DNA of 64,000 nt from Zopfochytrium polystomum. Its lineage: Eukaryota > Chytridiomycota > Chytridiomycetes > Chytridiales > Chytridiaceae. Each line of letters begins with the position of its first letter. Position 1 is the first letter of the stretch. The translations under genes were made by a program, and so were the position numbers. Shown here piece after piece: positions 11,735-22,411 of the stretch. The notes under the pieces are model-generated. The model was not told the origin of the DNA and did not search any database. It worked only from the letters and a program-made list of their open reading frames with translations. Where the stretch lies: NCBI GenBank assembly GCA_025765615.1, contig JAIVFJ010000110.1, forward strand, positions 62,001-126,000, written 5' to 3'.

Positions 11735-13460
11735 ACCGTGGCGGCGGAGGAGGAGGCGGCCGCGGCGGCGGGGAACGAGGCGTACGAGGGGTAGGCGGGC
11801 CATGGCGCCGGGGCGGCGGTGGTCGTGTGCGGGCGGCCGGTTCGCGGGACGAACTGGAAGGTGTCGAGGGCGACGGCGGCGGCGGCGGACCACGTTGCGA
11901 CGGTGACGAGGTTGGCGGTGGCGGCGTCGGCGGAGGCTGGGAGGGGCAGGATTGGTGCGATGCGGAGCGTGTCGGGGGATGCGGAGGCCGCCTCTGCCGA
12001 CGCAGTGGAGAGGTTGAATGCGTCGACAAGGGTGGCGGTCGTGGGCGTGACCAGGTACTGCATGAGGGCGAGCGCGGGTGCCGCGGACGCGACAAACACG
12101 GTAAGGTTTGCGCCACCGGCTTCGGCGGGCTGCACTGCAATGAGCGGGCTGCCGCGCTCGAGGCGTGGCAGCGGGACGGTGAGTGTCGTGCGCGTCGACC
12201 CCGCCGTTGTGTCTGTGACCGCAGTGGCCGAGATGTTGCACAGCTGCAAGGCGGTTCCGTTCGCCAGCCAGACGAGCATGTCGCCGACAACGACCTGGTA
12301 AGGGGCGAATGGGCAGCCGCGGATCACTGTGGCCGGAAAGCGCGTGCTCGGTCCGACCGGCGAGGACAGGGCGGTCAAGTCCACCTGCCGCAGCGTCAGG
12401 TTGCTCGTGCCGGTCTCCGCGAGGAACTGGTACAGGTGGCGTCCCGTTGTGTCCAACTGAAAGCTGGTAAAGGTCTCCTGCAGGGAATCGTAATCAAACT
12501 CGGTTATTGGATAAAGGGGTATAGTCGGTCGCGGTGGTCGAAAAAGCGAAATGAGGGCAGCAAACGCTCCGGAGACGGCTGCAATAACGGCGAAAATGAT
12601 AGCAGACGTGAACCATCCAGATAAATACCAGGGTTGAGAATCTGCCCGCACGAAAACAAAACAAAATTGTTAGACGGCTCATATCCAAAACTCGATAGAG
12701 CCGATCAAGGGACAGACACTTTTCAAGAAAGAGCCGAGTACTAACGTGCATCGCGCAGTCTCTTTGGCAAGCCCGACGAGGTCATTCGCACAAACCTGCG
12801 GTTTGCAGGATCTTTGCCGACGCGGACGTCGATCACGTCCTCGTCGCGAACGTCAGGGAATGCAGCAAAGAACGCCCAACCCGCGCGCCAACCGGGCCGA
12901 GGCTCGCCCGGCGACGATCGATCGTCTTCCGCCTCCTCCTCCTCAGCCTCAGCCTCCACCGCCGAGTGCTGCTGCCCTTCCTGCTGCGGCGCCCGTTCCG
13001 GCGACAACGACGGCGGCAGGGGCTGCGGAGTGGTGGCGGCGGCTGCCGCGGATCCCCGGTCGCTGTGGCGGCGGACAAGGGTGCCTCTGACACCTTCAGG
13101 TTGGTGTGCGCAGCCAGGGCCGCCACCACCTTGTGTGTCCCCGCGGACGCGGGGTCGGTCCGGTGCTGCGGATGGCGCGATCAGGAGCGCGAGCAGGCGG
13201 CGCGCACTGCGGGTCGCGTCGGTCGCGGCTGTGGTGGGTGTAAAATGTCCGTCGCGCGATTGCGGGTGGGTTGGTGTTGGCGCGGACGGATCGCGTTCCG
13301 CGGTCGCGACGGAGGTGGTCGCGACGGAAGTGGTGGCGGCGTTCATCGGGTTGGAGGAGTGGGAGGCGGAGAGACGAGCAGGGGGCAGCAGGTAATGTGC
13401 TGTGATCGCTCTTGGGAGAGGAGAGATGGAGCTTGGAAGGGATCCATCATCGGCTGCCAT
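11185..13460 (-). CDS. Single-pass membrane protein with large extracellular domain, function unknown
   Basis: Two exons joined in frame: 13460 to about 12754 (donor GTTAGT) and about 12642-11185 (acceptor GGGCAG). The N-terminal ~230 residues are Ser/Thr/Pro/Ala-rich and acidic. The junction reads RLRDAHSQPWYLSGWF and leads straight into one hydrophobic helix (AIIFAVIAAVSGAFAALISLF). The ~450 residues after it are probably extracellular, with several Asn-x-Ser/Thr sites, alternating hydrophobic strand-like segments and only three or four cysteines, interrupted by poly-Ser runs (about 11695-11735 and 11510-11540). The strand-rich pattern might be a beta-propeller, but no motif proves this. 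The start could instead be the in-frame ATG at 13346. The topology matches the gene at 8475-10562, so the two may belong to one surface-protein class. Confidence 0.6.
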
Positions 13461-13694
13461 GACTCGTTACCTGCGCGTCCCTCGCGCCCTGTTGTTCCAA
13501 CCCGCACTCTCGCTTCGGATCAACGGCCGCGCGGAGAGGAAGGCGGGAGAGGGTCTCCAGGCGAAGGGACGATGTGTGCCGAAGGAGCTGGAGAAGTAGA
13601 GGGGTGCACGGATTGCGGCACTCCTGCCGGTTAAGACAGGCAGATATGAGATAGAGAGTGAGAGAGAGATAGAGAGAAAGATAGATAGATAGAG

Positions 13695-13762
<68 letters not shown>

Positions 13763-14783
13763 GAAAGACTTGGCGTCCTCCCACATGACCGGCGCCAGAC
13801 ACGCTCGCGCTTTCGGGTCAGTCTCTCTCTCATCGCGATATACAATTTAGCAGCTTGTCTGGCTGTCTGTCTGTGAGATCAGTCTCCAGCTTGGCTTCGA
13901 AGACACACAAACCCGCGAAAAAAAATTTCCTCCCTTTTTGCTGTTTTCGTATGTTTGAAAATATTTCCTTTTTTGAACGAACATTGATCCGAGACGCTGC
14001 AAGCCGGATTGCCGAAAAAAGATAGTAAAGAACGACCACCCCCTGGGTGAGAGAGGATGCCAAACCCCATGCCCACCAGCACTTCTTTTACAACTTTGCG
14101 CGCATATGCAAACAACCTGCAGATATCCATCTAGAACGACAAACTCTGCCAGTTCTTGGTGACTAAAGGAAGCAATAAGCGAGCGCTTCTGCACCAAAGG
14201 GCAGGTTGCTGCTGCTTTTTATTTGAAGGGCTGGAGACTTCTGAGTCAGACCGCGCTTCCACGAGCTGGAACAGGAGGTAAGCAACTCCCTCTGCATCCG
14301 CCGAAAATGAATGAAAACTTAGGCAGGTGTGGGGTATGGCCTGTCAGGCAACCCATCCCTATGCAGTTCCGCAGTCTCTGTCAATCACCAAAAAAAGAAA
14401 AAAATATGTTGGGAAGTTTTTGCAAATAAAATCCCAAGATCTTATCACTTGACGTATGGTACCCAAACCGATATAAACAAGACAGAGAGGATGTTGTCTG
14501 TCTTCTTTTGTTCAATTTTCAATCTTCCTGTGCACCAGTGGAGAAAATGTTTTGTGCACCCAAAAAGTTTTTTTCGTCAGTGCCAAGGTATTTTGGCCAA
14601 GGTATGGCCTCCACTGTAATAAAATGGCCACTAGATGTTTTCAAGAAATACGAAAAAAATTTGACTTACTGTACTAGCGAACCTTCTTGAGTATCGCACA
14701 TAAGGTGCTAGGAATAGTTCAGAATAGTTCAGGCTCACCAAGCTCGTACTCTACTTGACACGGATTACGTATTACATCACATA
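13461..14783. other. Intergenic region with GA microsatellite
   Basis: Contains a GATA/GA repeat (13676-13760) and then AT-rich sequence up to the left end of the Tc1 element. Short open frames here lack codon bias and splice support. I see no gene. Confidence 0.6.
13676..13760 (+). repeat. (GATA)n/(GA)n microsatellite
   Basis: A few AGATAGAT units lead into more than 30 GA units. Confidence 0.95.
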
Positions 14784-14811
14784 CAGTGGCTCACAAATTT
14801 GTGCCAACGTT
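14784..14811 (+). repeat. Left terminal inverted repeat of the Tc1 element
   Basis: Begins CAGTGGCTCACAAATTTG and pairs with 16320-16343. TA precedes it at 14782-14783. Confidence 0.9.
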
Positions 14812-14981
14812 TTTGCCACAATGACAGTCTCTGCTCAAACACACTCAATGATTGCAGTACAGACACGAAACCTAGCTGCTTGAGTGCCATAGCCGTACTG
14901 TACATATTGTCCAAGAGGCAGAGTTGAACGTGCGACCACTCCATTGGCACAATTTTGTGCGTTGATGTGAAAAACTTTTAT

Positions 14982-15970
14982 TCAGTAATCTGTGTTCCCT
15001 GCCTTTGCTGCAATGACTGCTGCAATCCTCCAAGACATACTTTCAACCAAATTTTTGCACATTTTGGCCGGAAAATTCCTCCATTCCTTCCAGATTCGTT
15101 CGCAAAGCTCCAAGTTTGACTTTGGTGCAGTTTCATAGGAATTGAGCCTCTCCTTCAAGATAGTCCAAGTGTGCTCAATTGGATTGATGTCAGGAGACTG
15201 AGAGGGGCATTGCATAGCACAAAATCCATTGCTGTTGGGCCATTCTTTGGTGCATTTGGAAGTATGCTTTGGGTCGTTGTCCTGCTGGAATATAACATCC
15301 TGCACTTTGAGTCTGCGTTATTCGAGACTAGGGATGAGATTGTTCTCCAAAATCATTACATATTGCTCAGAGCTCATTGTGCCTTCCACTAAAGCGAACT
15401 GTAAGACACCAAACTACGTAATGGCACCCCAAACCATTTGAGATCCGCCACCAAACTTTTTCATCAGTTGAATGTGATGATCTTGAAGTGGATATCCAGG
15501 AATTCTACAAGCATACGTCATACTGTCTGATCCCTCCATATTGATCTTTGACTTGTCTGACCAAATGACGCACTTAAGTCCTCAACTGTCCAGTTTTGAT
15601 ATTGAAGGCCAAACTTGAGCCAAACGTTTTTGTGTTTTGTTGTCAGGGCCGGCCGTTTCTTCTTCTGTAAACCTTTGAGACTGACCTCTTGGGGCGAGTG
15701 CCTGACTGTCTCAGGTGAGACAGTCTCCCCAGTGTCTTGTTCATGCGTCTGGGCCAGTTGCGCTGCGGTTTTAGCTTCTCCAGATGTGATTTGTTGAACG
15801 AATCAATGTTTTTGCGGGGAGGAGAGCTTCCTTGGACGTCCAGGCGGTATGTTTTCAATGTCCGGACGCTCCACTGCCAGTACGCATTCCCACCTGCACA
15901 TTGGCAGCAATTTTGTAACCTGAGTGGCCTTGGTCAAGGAGATTTAAGATTTTTTTTTTTTTAAGTGGGA
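14982..15970 (-). pseudogene. Broken Tc1-family transposase
   Basis: Reading the minus strand, an N-terminal helix-turn-helix-like segment (LLDQGHSGYKIAANV), a GRPR motif region, the NWTVEDL segment, a SQMVWGA block, the FQQDNDPKHTSK block with the second catalytic Asp, and the SPDINPIEHTW block with the third acidic residue all match Tc1 transposases in order. They fall in different frames. In-frame stops occur near 15418 (after WGAIT) and near 15323 (after PSLE), and there is at least one frame change near 15560-15580. The C-terminal ~107 codons (15305-14982) are open. The element can no longer encode a working enzyme, but its ends could still be moved by one supplied elsewhere. Confidence 0.88.
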
Positions 15971-16319
15971 TGGGTTTCATGAATTTTTCCAGAGCTGGAT
16001 GAGTCCAACAGGGCGGGGGTTCATGCCAACAAACTCTCCTTTATATACCTGCTCGAACGGCGGAGAAGGTTTGGTGGAAAATTTAGAAAATTGGATATCA
16101 CCAACTGGATGAACATGTTTCCGATGCAAACCCTCAAAATTGTGCCAATGGATCGAGATCATTCGAATGCCTCAATCTTCCTCTGCTGAGGGCGTGCCGC
16201 TTCCCCACGTCGGTAACACATTTTCACACTATTACACAGCAAGCACACTGAATTTTGGGAAGAAACCTTTGCTTGTTCACTCAGGAGGCGGTTGGACAGT
16301 CAAACAAAAAAAAAAAAAA

Positions 16320-16343
16320 TTGGCACAGTTTTGTGAGCCACTG
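16320..16343 (-). repeat. Right terminal inverted repeat of the Tc1 element
   Basis: On the minus strand it begins CAGTGGCTCACAAAACTG and is followed by TA at 16344-16345. Confidence 0.9.
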
Positions 16344-16345
16344 TA

Positions 16346-17101
16346 TCTTAGTGCACAGTCTGTGACCATATCTGGAGGAGCAATCGGATCGTTCCTACAA
16401 TTTTTTCCAAAATTTTTCACTGCATATGTGGACTTAAATTTTGGTCTGCTAGCCAAGGTTACCACTCTGATCGAAGTATCTATACAGGTGGAATGAAGCA
16501 CGTTGCCCAGTCGCTCATAGAGCAGGCGAAGATGTAATAAATAAGGACCTGTCCAAGTGATCAGATGGATGTTGTGAGATTGGTGGAGAGATTCCACATT
16601 ACTTTTTTGACCATGCTGTTAGGTACTCTTCGCTGTGTGAGTCGAAATATTAAGTCTCAGCTGCAGTTCTCCCCGCTTGTTGCTCTAGCCTCTAGCTCGA
16701 TTGGATACAAAGATCTCGTAACTTGCGTTTTCTTCCGTGGAGCCTGTCGCGACGGCTTGGGCAGAAGATGTACAAAGAACCTGTAAAAAAGATAGAATGA
16801 TGTTATATTATCTATCAAATCCCATCGTTTAGCACTGCTCTGCTCAAATCCAACCAGCAGCTGCCCAAAGAATTTAGGTCATATCGTGTCCCCTTGTTAA
16901 AAAAAGTGACTTCACACATTATGAAAGCTGACAGAAACCAGAAGCAGATGCCAAACATGCCGACAAAATAAATGTCACTTTCAAATCCCCTGCTCGCTAT
17001 ATGTCCTTTTATTTTTGTTCTCTTGTAACCCCAAACCCGCAGCGAGAGAGAACAGACAAACAGCCTGTCTGTGAACCAGCCCTGATAGCTTCCATGCTCA
17101 C
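16346..17101. other. Intergenic region right of the Tc1 element
   Basis: AT-rich sequence with no convincing coding frame or repeat. It should include the 3' UTR of the small ricin-like gene at its right edge. Confidence 0.5.
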
Positions 17102-17905
<804 letters not shown>

Positions 17906-17932
17906 TGCGGGATAAGCGTGTTTGTGTGTGTG

Positions 17933-17996
<64 letters not shown>

Positions 17997-18433
17997 ATGT
18001 GTGTCTGTGGATGGGAGAGGTTCGCAGAGGAAGGGGGAGGGGGGATTGTGGGGTGCGGGTGTGAGTATGCTTGTTTGCGGAGTGAATGAATGAATCCAGC
18101 ACGTTTTCATTGAAACGTCCCAGAATTGTCCATGGCCGAAACCACAAAACAAAAAAACAAAAAAAAAAAGAAAAAAAGAAAAAAAGAAAAGAAACGTAGC
18201 CGTCCGAACATGTCCGAAAGCTAATAATATATTGTGGTTTTGGCGGGGGTACCCGCATGGACTTTCTGCTTTTGTGAAGAGACGGGGAAAGACGTGAAAA
18301 GGACGAAATAAGAGACGGTGCTGTGCGGAAAGGCGAAGATCGTCCGCCCCAAAGTCTCGTTCGGTACGATCCTCCACCAATACTCCAGGAAAACAACCCA
18401 AACGGTAAGCCTTGACGAGGGTTCCTTTTTTTT
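17906..18433. other. Intergenic region
   Basis: 528 bp between two minus-strand genes. It holds the GT microsatellite and an A-rich stretch (18146-18190). No gene seen. Confidence 0.55.
17924..17996 (+). repeat. (GT)n microsatellite
   Basis: About 35 GT units just upstream of the start codon at 17905 (CA on the gene's strand), in its promoter or 5' UTR. Confidence 0.95.
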
Positions 18434-20807
18434 TCAATGTAACGGCGTCGTCGGTGTTCTTTCTTCGACGCATTCAACGTCGCTTGCGACAAGCAGAGAC
18501 TCTGCGCTGGTCTCGAGCTCTTTGCCGTCTTGTCCCAAGTCTGCCCCTTTGGGCAGCTCCGCCTCGTCGTCCTCAGCGACTTGCCGCCACCCAGAGTCGG
18601 CCTCTTGCACGACGGTCTTTGCGCCGTTGACCTCCAAAGATTCGTCCAGTGCATGCTCGCCGCCAGAGCGATTTGCGGCGTTGGCGGCCTCATCTTCTTC
18701 GATCAGGAGCTCCTCGGCCTCTTCGTCATCTGCCACTTCCAGAGCGTTTTCGCCAGTCTCGGGGCGATCCTCCATCTCAGCCGGGCGGCCGCCATATCCC
18801 CCCGAAGGTGTCCCACCGACGTCGTCGACGTCCTCGTCGGGCACGAGCCGCTCAACGCCGTCACCGTCGCCGCCCTCCCCCGCGGCCACCTCCATCGGCA
18901 CGCCCGCGATCCCGGCCCACCGATCGCGACACTTTAAGCACGCGAGGGGGAACACGCCCTCCTCGCCGGTGCCGAGGACCTTGCCGTCGCACCAGCCGTC
19001 CTCATACACGCGGTACACCAGCACGCGCTCGCCCGGCGACAGCGCCAGCTCGTCGAACCTCTGCGGGAGCCACGGGTCCACCACCTCCTGCGGCGCGTCC
19101 AGCCCGGCGCCCTCCCCGTCGTCGTCGTCACCGTCGCCCCCACCCAGCGCCCCGCCGCCGCCCGCGCCGCCGTTCCCCCCGCCGGCGCCGACTCCGCCAA
19201 CAGGCGACATCAGCACGCTCGCCCGCCGCGCCTCGTCGTCCGGCACCGTCGACAACGACGACAACGAGCTCGCGCTCGACTCGCCGCCCTCCCCCTCCCC
19301 GCCCCCTCCCCACCCTCCCCATCGTCCCAACCCCACCCGCACCCCCCGCACCTCCACCACCCGCGTCCTCCTCATCAATCGTCGCCTCCTGGCCGCCGCC
19401 AAACCCACGGCCGCCGCCCCCGCCGCGTTCCGGGCCGGACCCCGGCAGCGGCGTCGCGGCGGCGGCGGCCGCCGCCGCCGCCGACAGCGGCGACGTGCCC
19501 GCAGCGCTCCGCTGCCGCCGCAGGAACTCGCCCAGCGACGCCGCGCCCGCGGACCCTTCGGACACGCTGGTCGACCGCCGCTGCACCAGCGCCTGCATCA
19601 CCATCGACAGCTTGCGGCGCGGCGACAGCGGCTCGTCCCCCGCCACCGCCGCCACCGCCGCCGCCGCCGCCGCCGCCCCGCCGGGGTAGTACACGTACGC
19701 GCTGGTTGCCGCGGGGCCGCCGCCGCCGGGACACGTGGCCTGCTGCGACGGCGGCGGCGGGGTGCGCGGCGGCGGCGGGATGCTGAGGGTGTAGTGGGTG
19801 GCGACGGCCAGCGGCGGCGGGGGCAGCGGCGGCAGCAGCGGCGCCGAGCGGTTGTTGTGGTCGGCGTCGTCGTCGGCCGCGGCCATCGCGAGCAGCGGGC
19901 CCTGTGCGACGATCAGGCCCGCGCCGCCACCGCCGCCCGAACCGGCGGCGGCGGCGGCGGCGGCGGGCTTGCGCTGCGACGACGACGACGACGACGACGA
20001 CGACACCGCCGCGGGGCCCGGCCGGTGGTGGTGGCGGCGGCGGTACGCGACGAAGAGCAGCGCGGCGACGACGGCGGCGAACGCGCAGCCGCCCGCGGCG
20101 GCGACGGCCACGGTAGTTTTCCCGGCGCCGCCGGCCGCGTCGGCCGCGGTCGCGGTCTCGGGGAGCCCTACGGTGGTGGCGGCGGCGGCGGTGGTCGTCA
20201 CCGTTGTTATAGCGGCGCTGCCCGGCGGCGGCGGCTGGATACCGCCGGGGTTGTTTGGCGCGGCGGCGGGGGCGGCGCCGAAGCGCGTCACGACGGCGGT
20301 GACGTCGGCGGTGAAGGTGACGGTGGCGGTCGACGTCGCGGTGGGCCTTGCGCCCTCGCGCAGCGACTGGGGCGACGACGACGATGAGGATGGCGGCAGC
20401 GGCGGCGGCGGCGGCGGAGGGGGCGCGACGGAGTCTCTGCGGAACAGGATTCGCTGCGGCGCGACGACGGCGGCGGGAAGCGCGTAGCGGCGCGCGGCGG
20501 AGGCGGCGGCTGCGGGGTCGCCTCCGACGCCGTCGTCGTTGTCGATGTAGGCCGCGCCGCCGGCGGCGCCGACGACGGCGTAGGCGCCGACGATGGGCAC
20601 CGCGGACTGCGAAGGCGGCAGTGGGTTCTGGCTGTGGCGGTCATTTTGGTGGTGGTGGGAGTTTTTCGAGTGATGGCCGTTACCGTCGTCGTGCTGTTGT
20701 TGTTGTTGCTGCTGCTGCGGCGGCGGCGGCCGCCCGGAGTGCTCAGGGGCCGCGGCGTCGCCTTCCACTGGGCGCTGCCCTCGGACCTGGAAGGGCAGCC
20801 TCATCAT
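18434..20807 (-). CDS. Single-pass membrane protein with cytoplasmic SH3 domain
   Basis: The N-terminal part (from ATG 20807 or 20804) is rich in Gln/His, Pro and Ser/Thr and contains a Thr-rich stretch. A hydrophobic helix of about 22 residues (TVAVAAAGGCAFAAVVAALLFVAY) is followed by the stop-transfer RRRHHH. A long Ala/Gly/Ser-rich cytoplasmic region leads to an SH3 domain at about 19110-18950: VVDPWLPQRFDELALSPGE, then VYEDGWCDGKVLGTGEEG and VFPLACLK, showing the ALYDF-like, DGW and GxFP signature positions. An acidic tail ends at 18434. The helix and the SH3 lie in two different frames that overlap at 19128-19408. Either a short intron or a G-run error lies near 19290-19380. The design recalls fungal sensors that couple an outer S/T-rich region to SH3 signalling, but orthology to Sho1 is not supported because Sho1 has four helices. 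Confidence 0.72.
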
Positions 20808-20934
20808 AGGTCGCCTCCCTTCTTTTCGTTGGTTTACCTCGTTGCGATTGCTGGGTGGAGAGCGCTTATGTATGTTACGTTTTACGCTTGGCCGGGAGGG
20901 AAAGTAGGGCTCTTGCTGCGCCCAGCTCTTTCCT

Positions 20935-20936
<2 letters not shown>

Positions 20937-20972
<36 letters not shown>

Positions 20973-20980
20973 TGTGTGTG
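20937..20980 (+). repeat. (TG)n microsatellite
   Basis: About 20 TG units with one interruption, 130 bp upstream of the SH3 gene start. Confidence 0.95.
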
Positions 20981-21593
20981 ATGGACGAGACAGTGGGGAA
21001 GAGTGTTTCGCAGCAGTGTAGGTCGTTCCAGAAGACCTGCGGGGGGAAACCCGTCGAGACGAAAAGTCTTTTGCGAAGCTAATACTATCAATAAAACTGA
21101 ATTATGTTGCGATTTCTTTGTCCACAATGTTAATAGATTATTCCGGACACGACCAGCCATCCGAGCGAATGTTGCATCGCTCCTCGTTCGATCGTCGTTC
21201 GTCGATTCCTCTCCCCTCTTCCCTCTCCCCTCCCCAAGCCCACCGCCTCCTAATTAATCACTTTCAGGATCCTCCTCCTCCTCCTCCTCTCCGGGTGTGA
21301 GGGGATTTTTTTGGGAAACGGGGAAGCTTGCGACGATTTTGCGAAACTGGCTGTCACGCCGAAAAAGAAAAAAGCCCCCCAAACACAAAAAACTTCGATG
21401 GTGAAATGGCAGAAGAGTTGTTGCGGCACCGAAAGCCCACGAAGCAAAAACGATGACAAACAAAGAAAAAAATGAAAGACGAAGAAACAAAGAAACTTTT
21501 TTGGTGTGATAAAACGCATTAAAACCCCTGTAGAGTTGTGGAGACGTGATTTTCAAGTGCTAGTGCTAGTTGACTTTGGTTTGATTACGTTTG

Positions 21594-21618
21594 CAGAGAG
21601 AGAGAGAGAGAGAGAGAG

Positions 21619-21659
<41 letters not shown>

Positions 21660-21670
21660 CAGAGAGAGAG
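21594..21670 (+). repeat. (GA)n microsatellite
   Basis: About 38 GA units with single-base interruptions (GC, CA). Confidence 0.95.
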
Positions 21671-21978
21671 TATGCTGGTAAGGATGCACGCACACGCACG
21701 CACGAAACAAAAAACAAAAGGCGCTGCGTGCGTATCAACCCATCCTTATTGGGTCAGGGGTGCTTGAACCCACCAAAACAACCCACGCGGCCGGGAGCGC
21801 AAAAAAGAGACCACTAAGCTGGCCGTAATAAGTGACTTGTAACGCGGGGTGGAGTGGAGGGGAATAGTGAAGACGACCACCACCACTGGTGTGGGTGCTG
21901 CGACGAGTCAAACCACAGCAACAAACAAACCACAGCAACAGACTGACAAAAGAGAGAAAAAAAAGAAAAAGAAAAGAA

Positions 21979-21979
<1 letters not shown>

Positions 21980-22031
<52 letters not shown>
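21980..22031 (+). repeat. (CA)n microsatellite
   Basis: 26 CA units, uninterrupted. Confidence 0.95.
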
Positions 22032-22034
<3 letters not shown>

Positions 22035-22411
22035 GACCATGGCGAACAAAGAAGCCAAAAAAAAGGGTTGTAAACATAAAAAAAGGGGGGGGGGAAACAA
22101 AACAGAGGAACAAGGCAGGCGAACAAAACTGGTAGAGAATGAACAGCGGGAAGGAAGCCAGTGAAGGGGACCCTAACAGGTTGCACACTTTGTCGTACCG
22201 ATAAAACAAACAAATTTCGATGACAAAGAGGGGATTGCCGGGGGCTGGGGAGGCAAGAAGGGAAAGACCAAACGACATCACACTGAGACTGAGGGCGACC
22301 AAGAGATCACCCACGACTTAGCGTCGAGACCTCACCAAAAAAAGTGGCTTTACACATCCTCCCCCCTCTAAACGCTTTTGGGGAGGGAGGGAGGGAGGGA
22401 GGGGAACTTTT

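Larger units (their letters stand above)
14784..16343 (-). mobile_element. Tc1/mariner-type DNA transposon (non-autonomous, complete ends)
   Basis: A 1,560-bp element bounded by inverted repeats starting CAGTGGCTCACAAA at both ends (22 of 24 outer bases match) and flanked by TA at 14782-14783 and 16344-16345, the expected Tc1/mariner target duplication. An inner pair of perfect 17-nt inverted sequences (14941-14957 and 16135-16151) lies 157 and 192 bp from the ends. This suggests two transposase-binding sites per end, as in the IR/DR group. The transposase is on the minus strand and broken. Confidence 0.9.
20808..22411. other. Intergenic region with three microsatellites
   Basis: 1.6 kb between minus-strand genes. 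It contains (GT)n at 20937-20980, (GA)n at 21594-21670, (CA)n at 21980-22031 and several A-runs. No coding sequence is evident. The left end should contain the promoter of the SH3 gene. Confidence 0.6.

Noticed and set aside
11093..12624. Long plus-strand ORFs (Gly/Arg-rich) opposite the 11185-13460 gene.
   Set aside because: Antisense shadows of a GC-rich gene; the minus strand has the hydrophobic helix, splice sites and non-repetitive protein.
18434..20807. Assignment as Sho1.
   Set aside because: Only one membrane helix is present, against four in Sho1, and the N-terminal half is unrelated.
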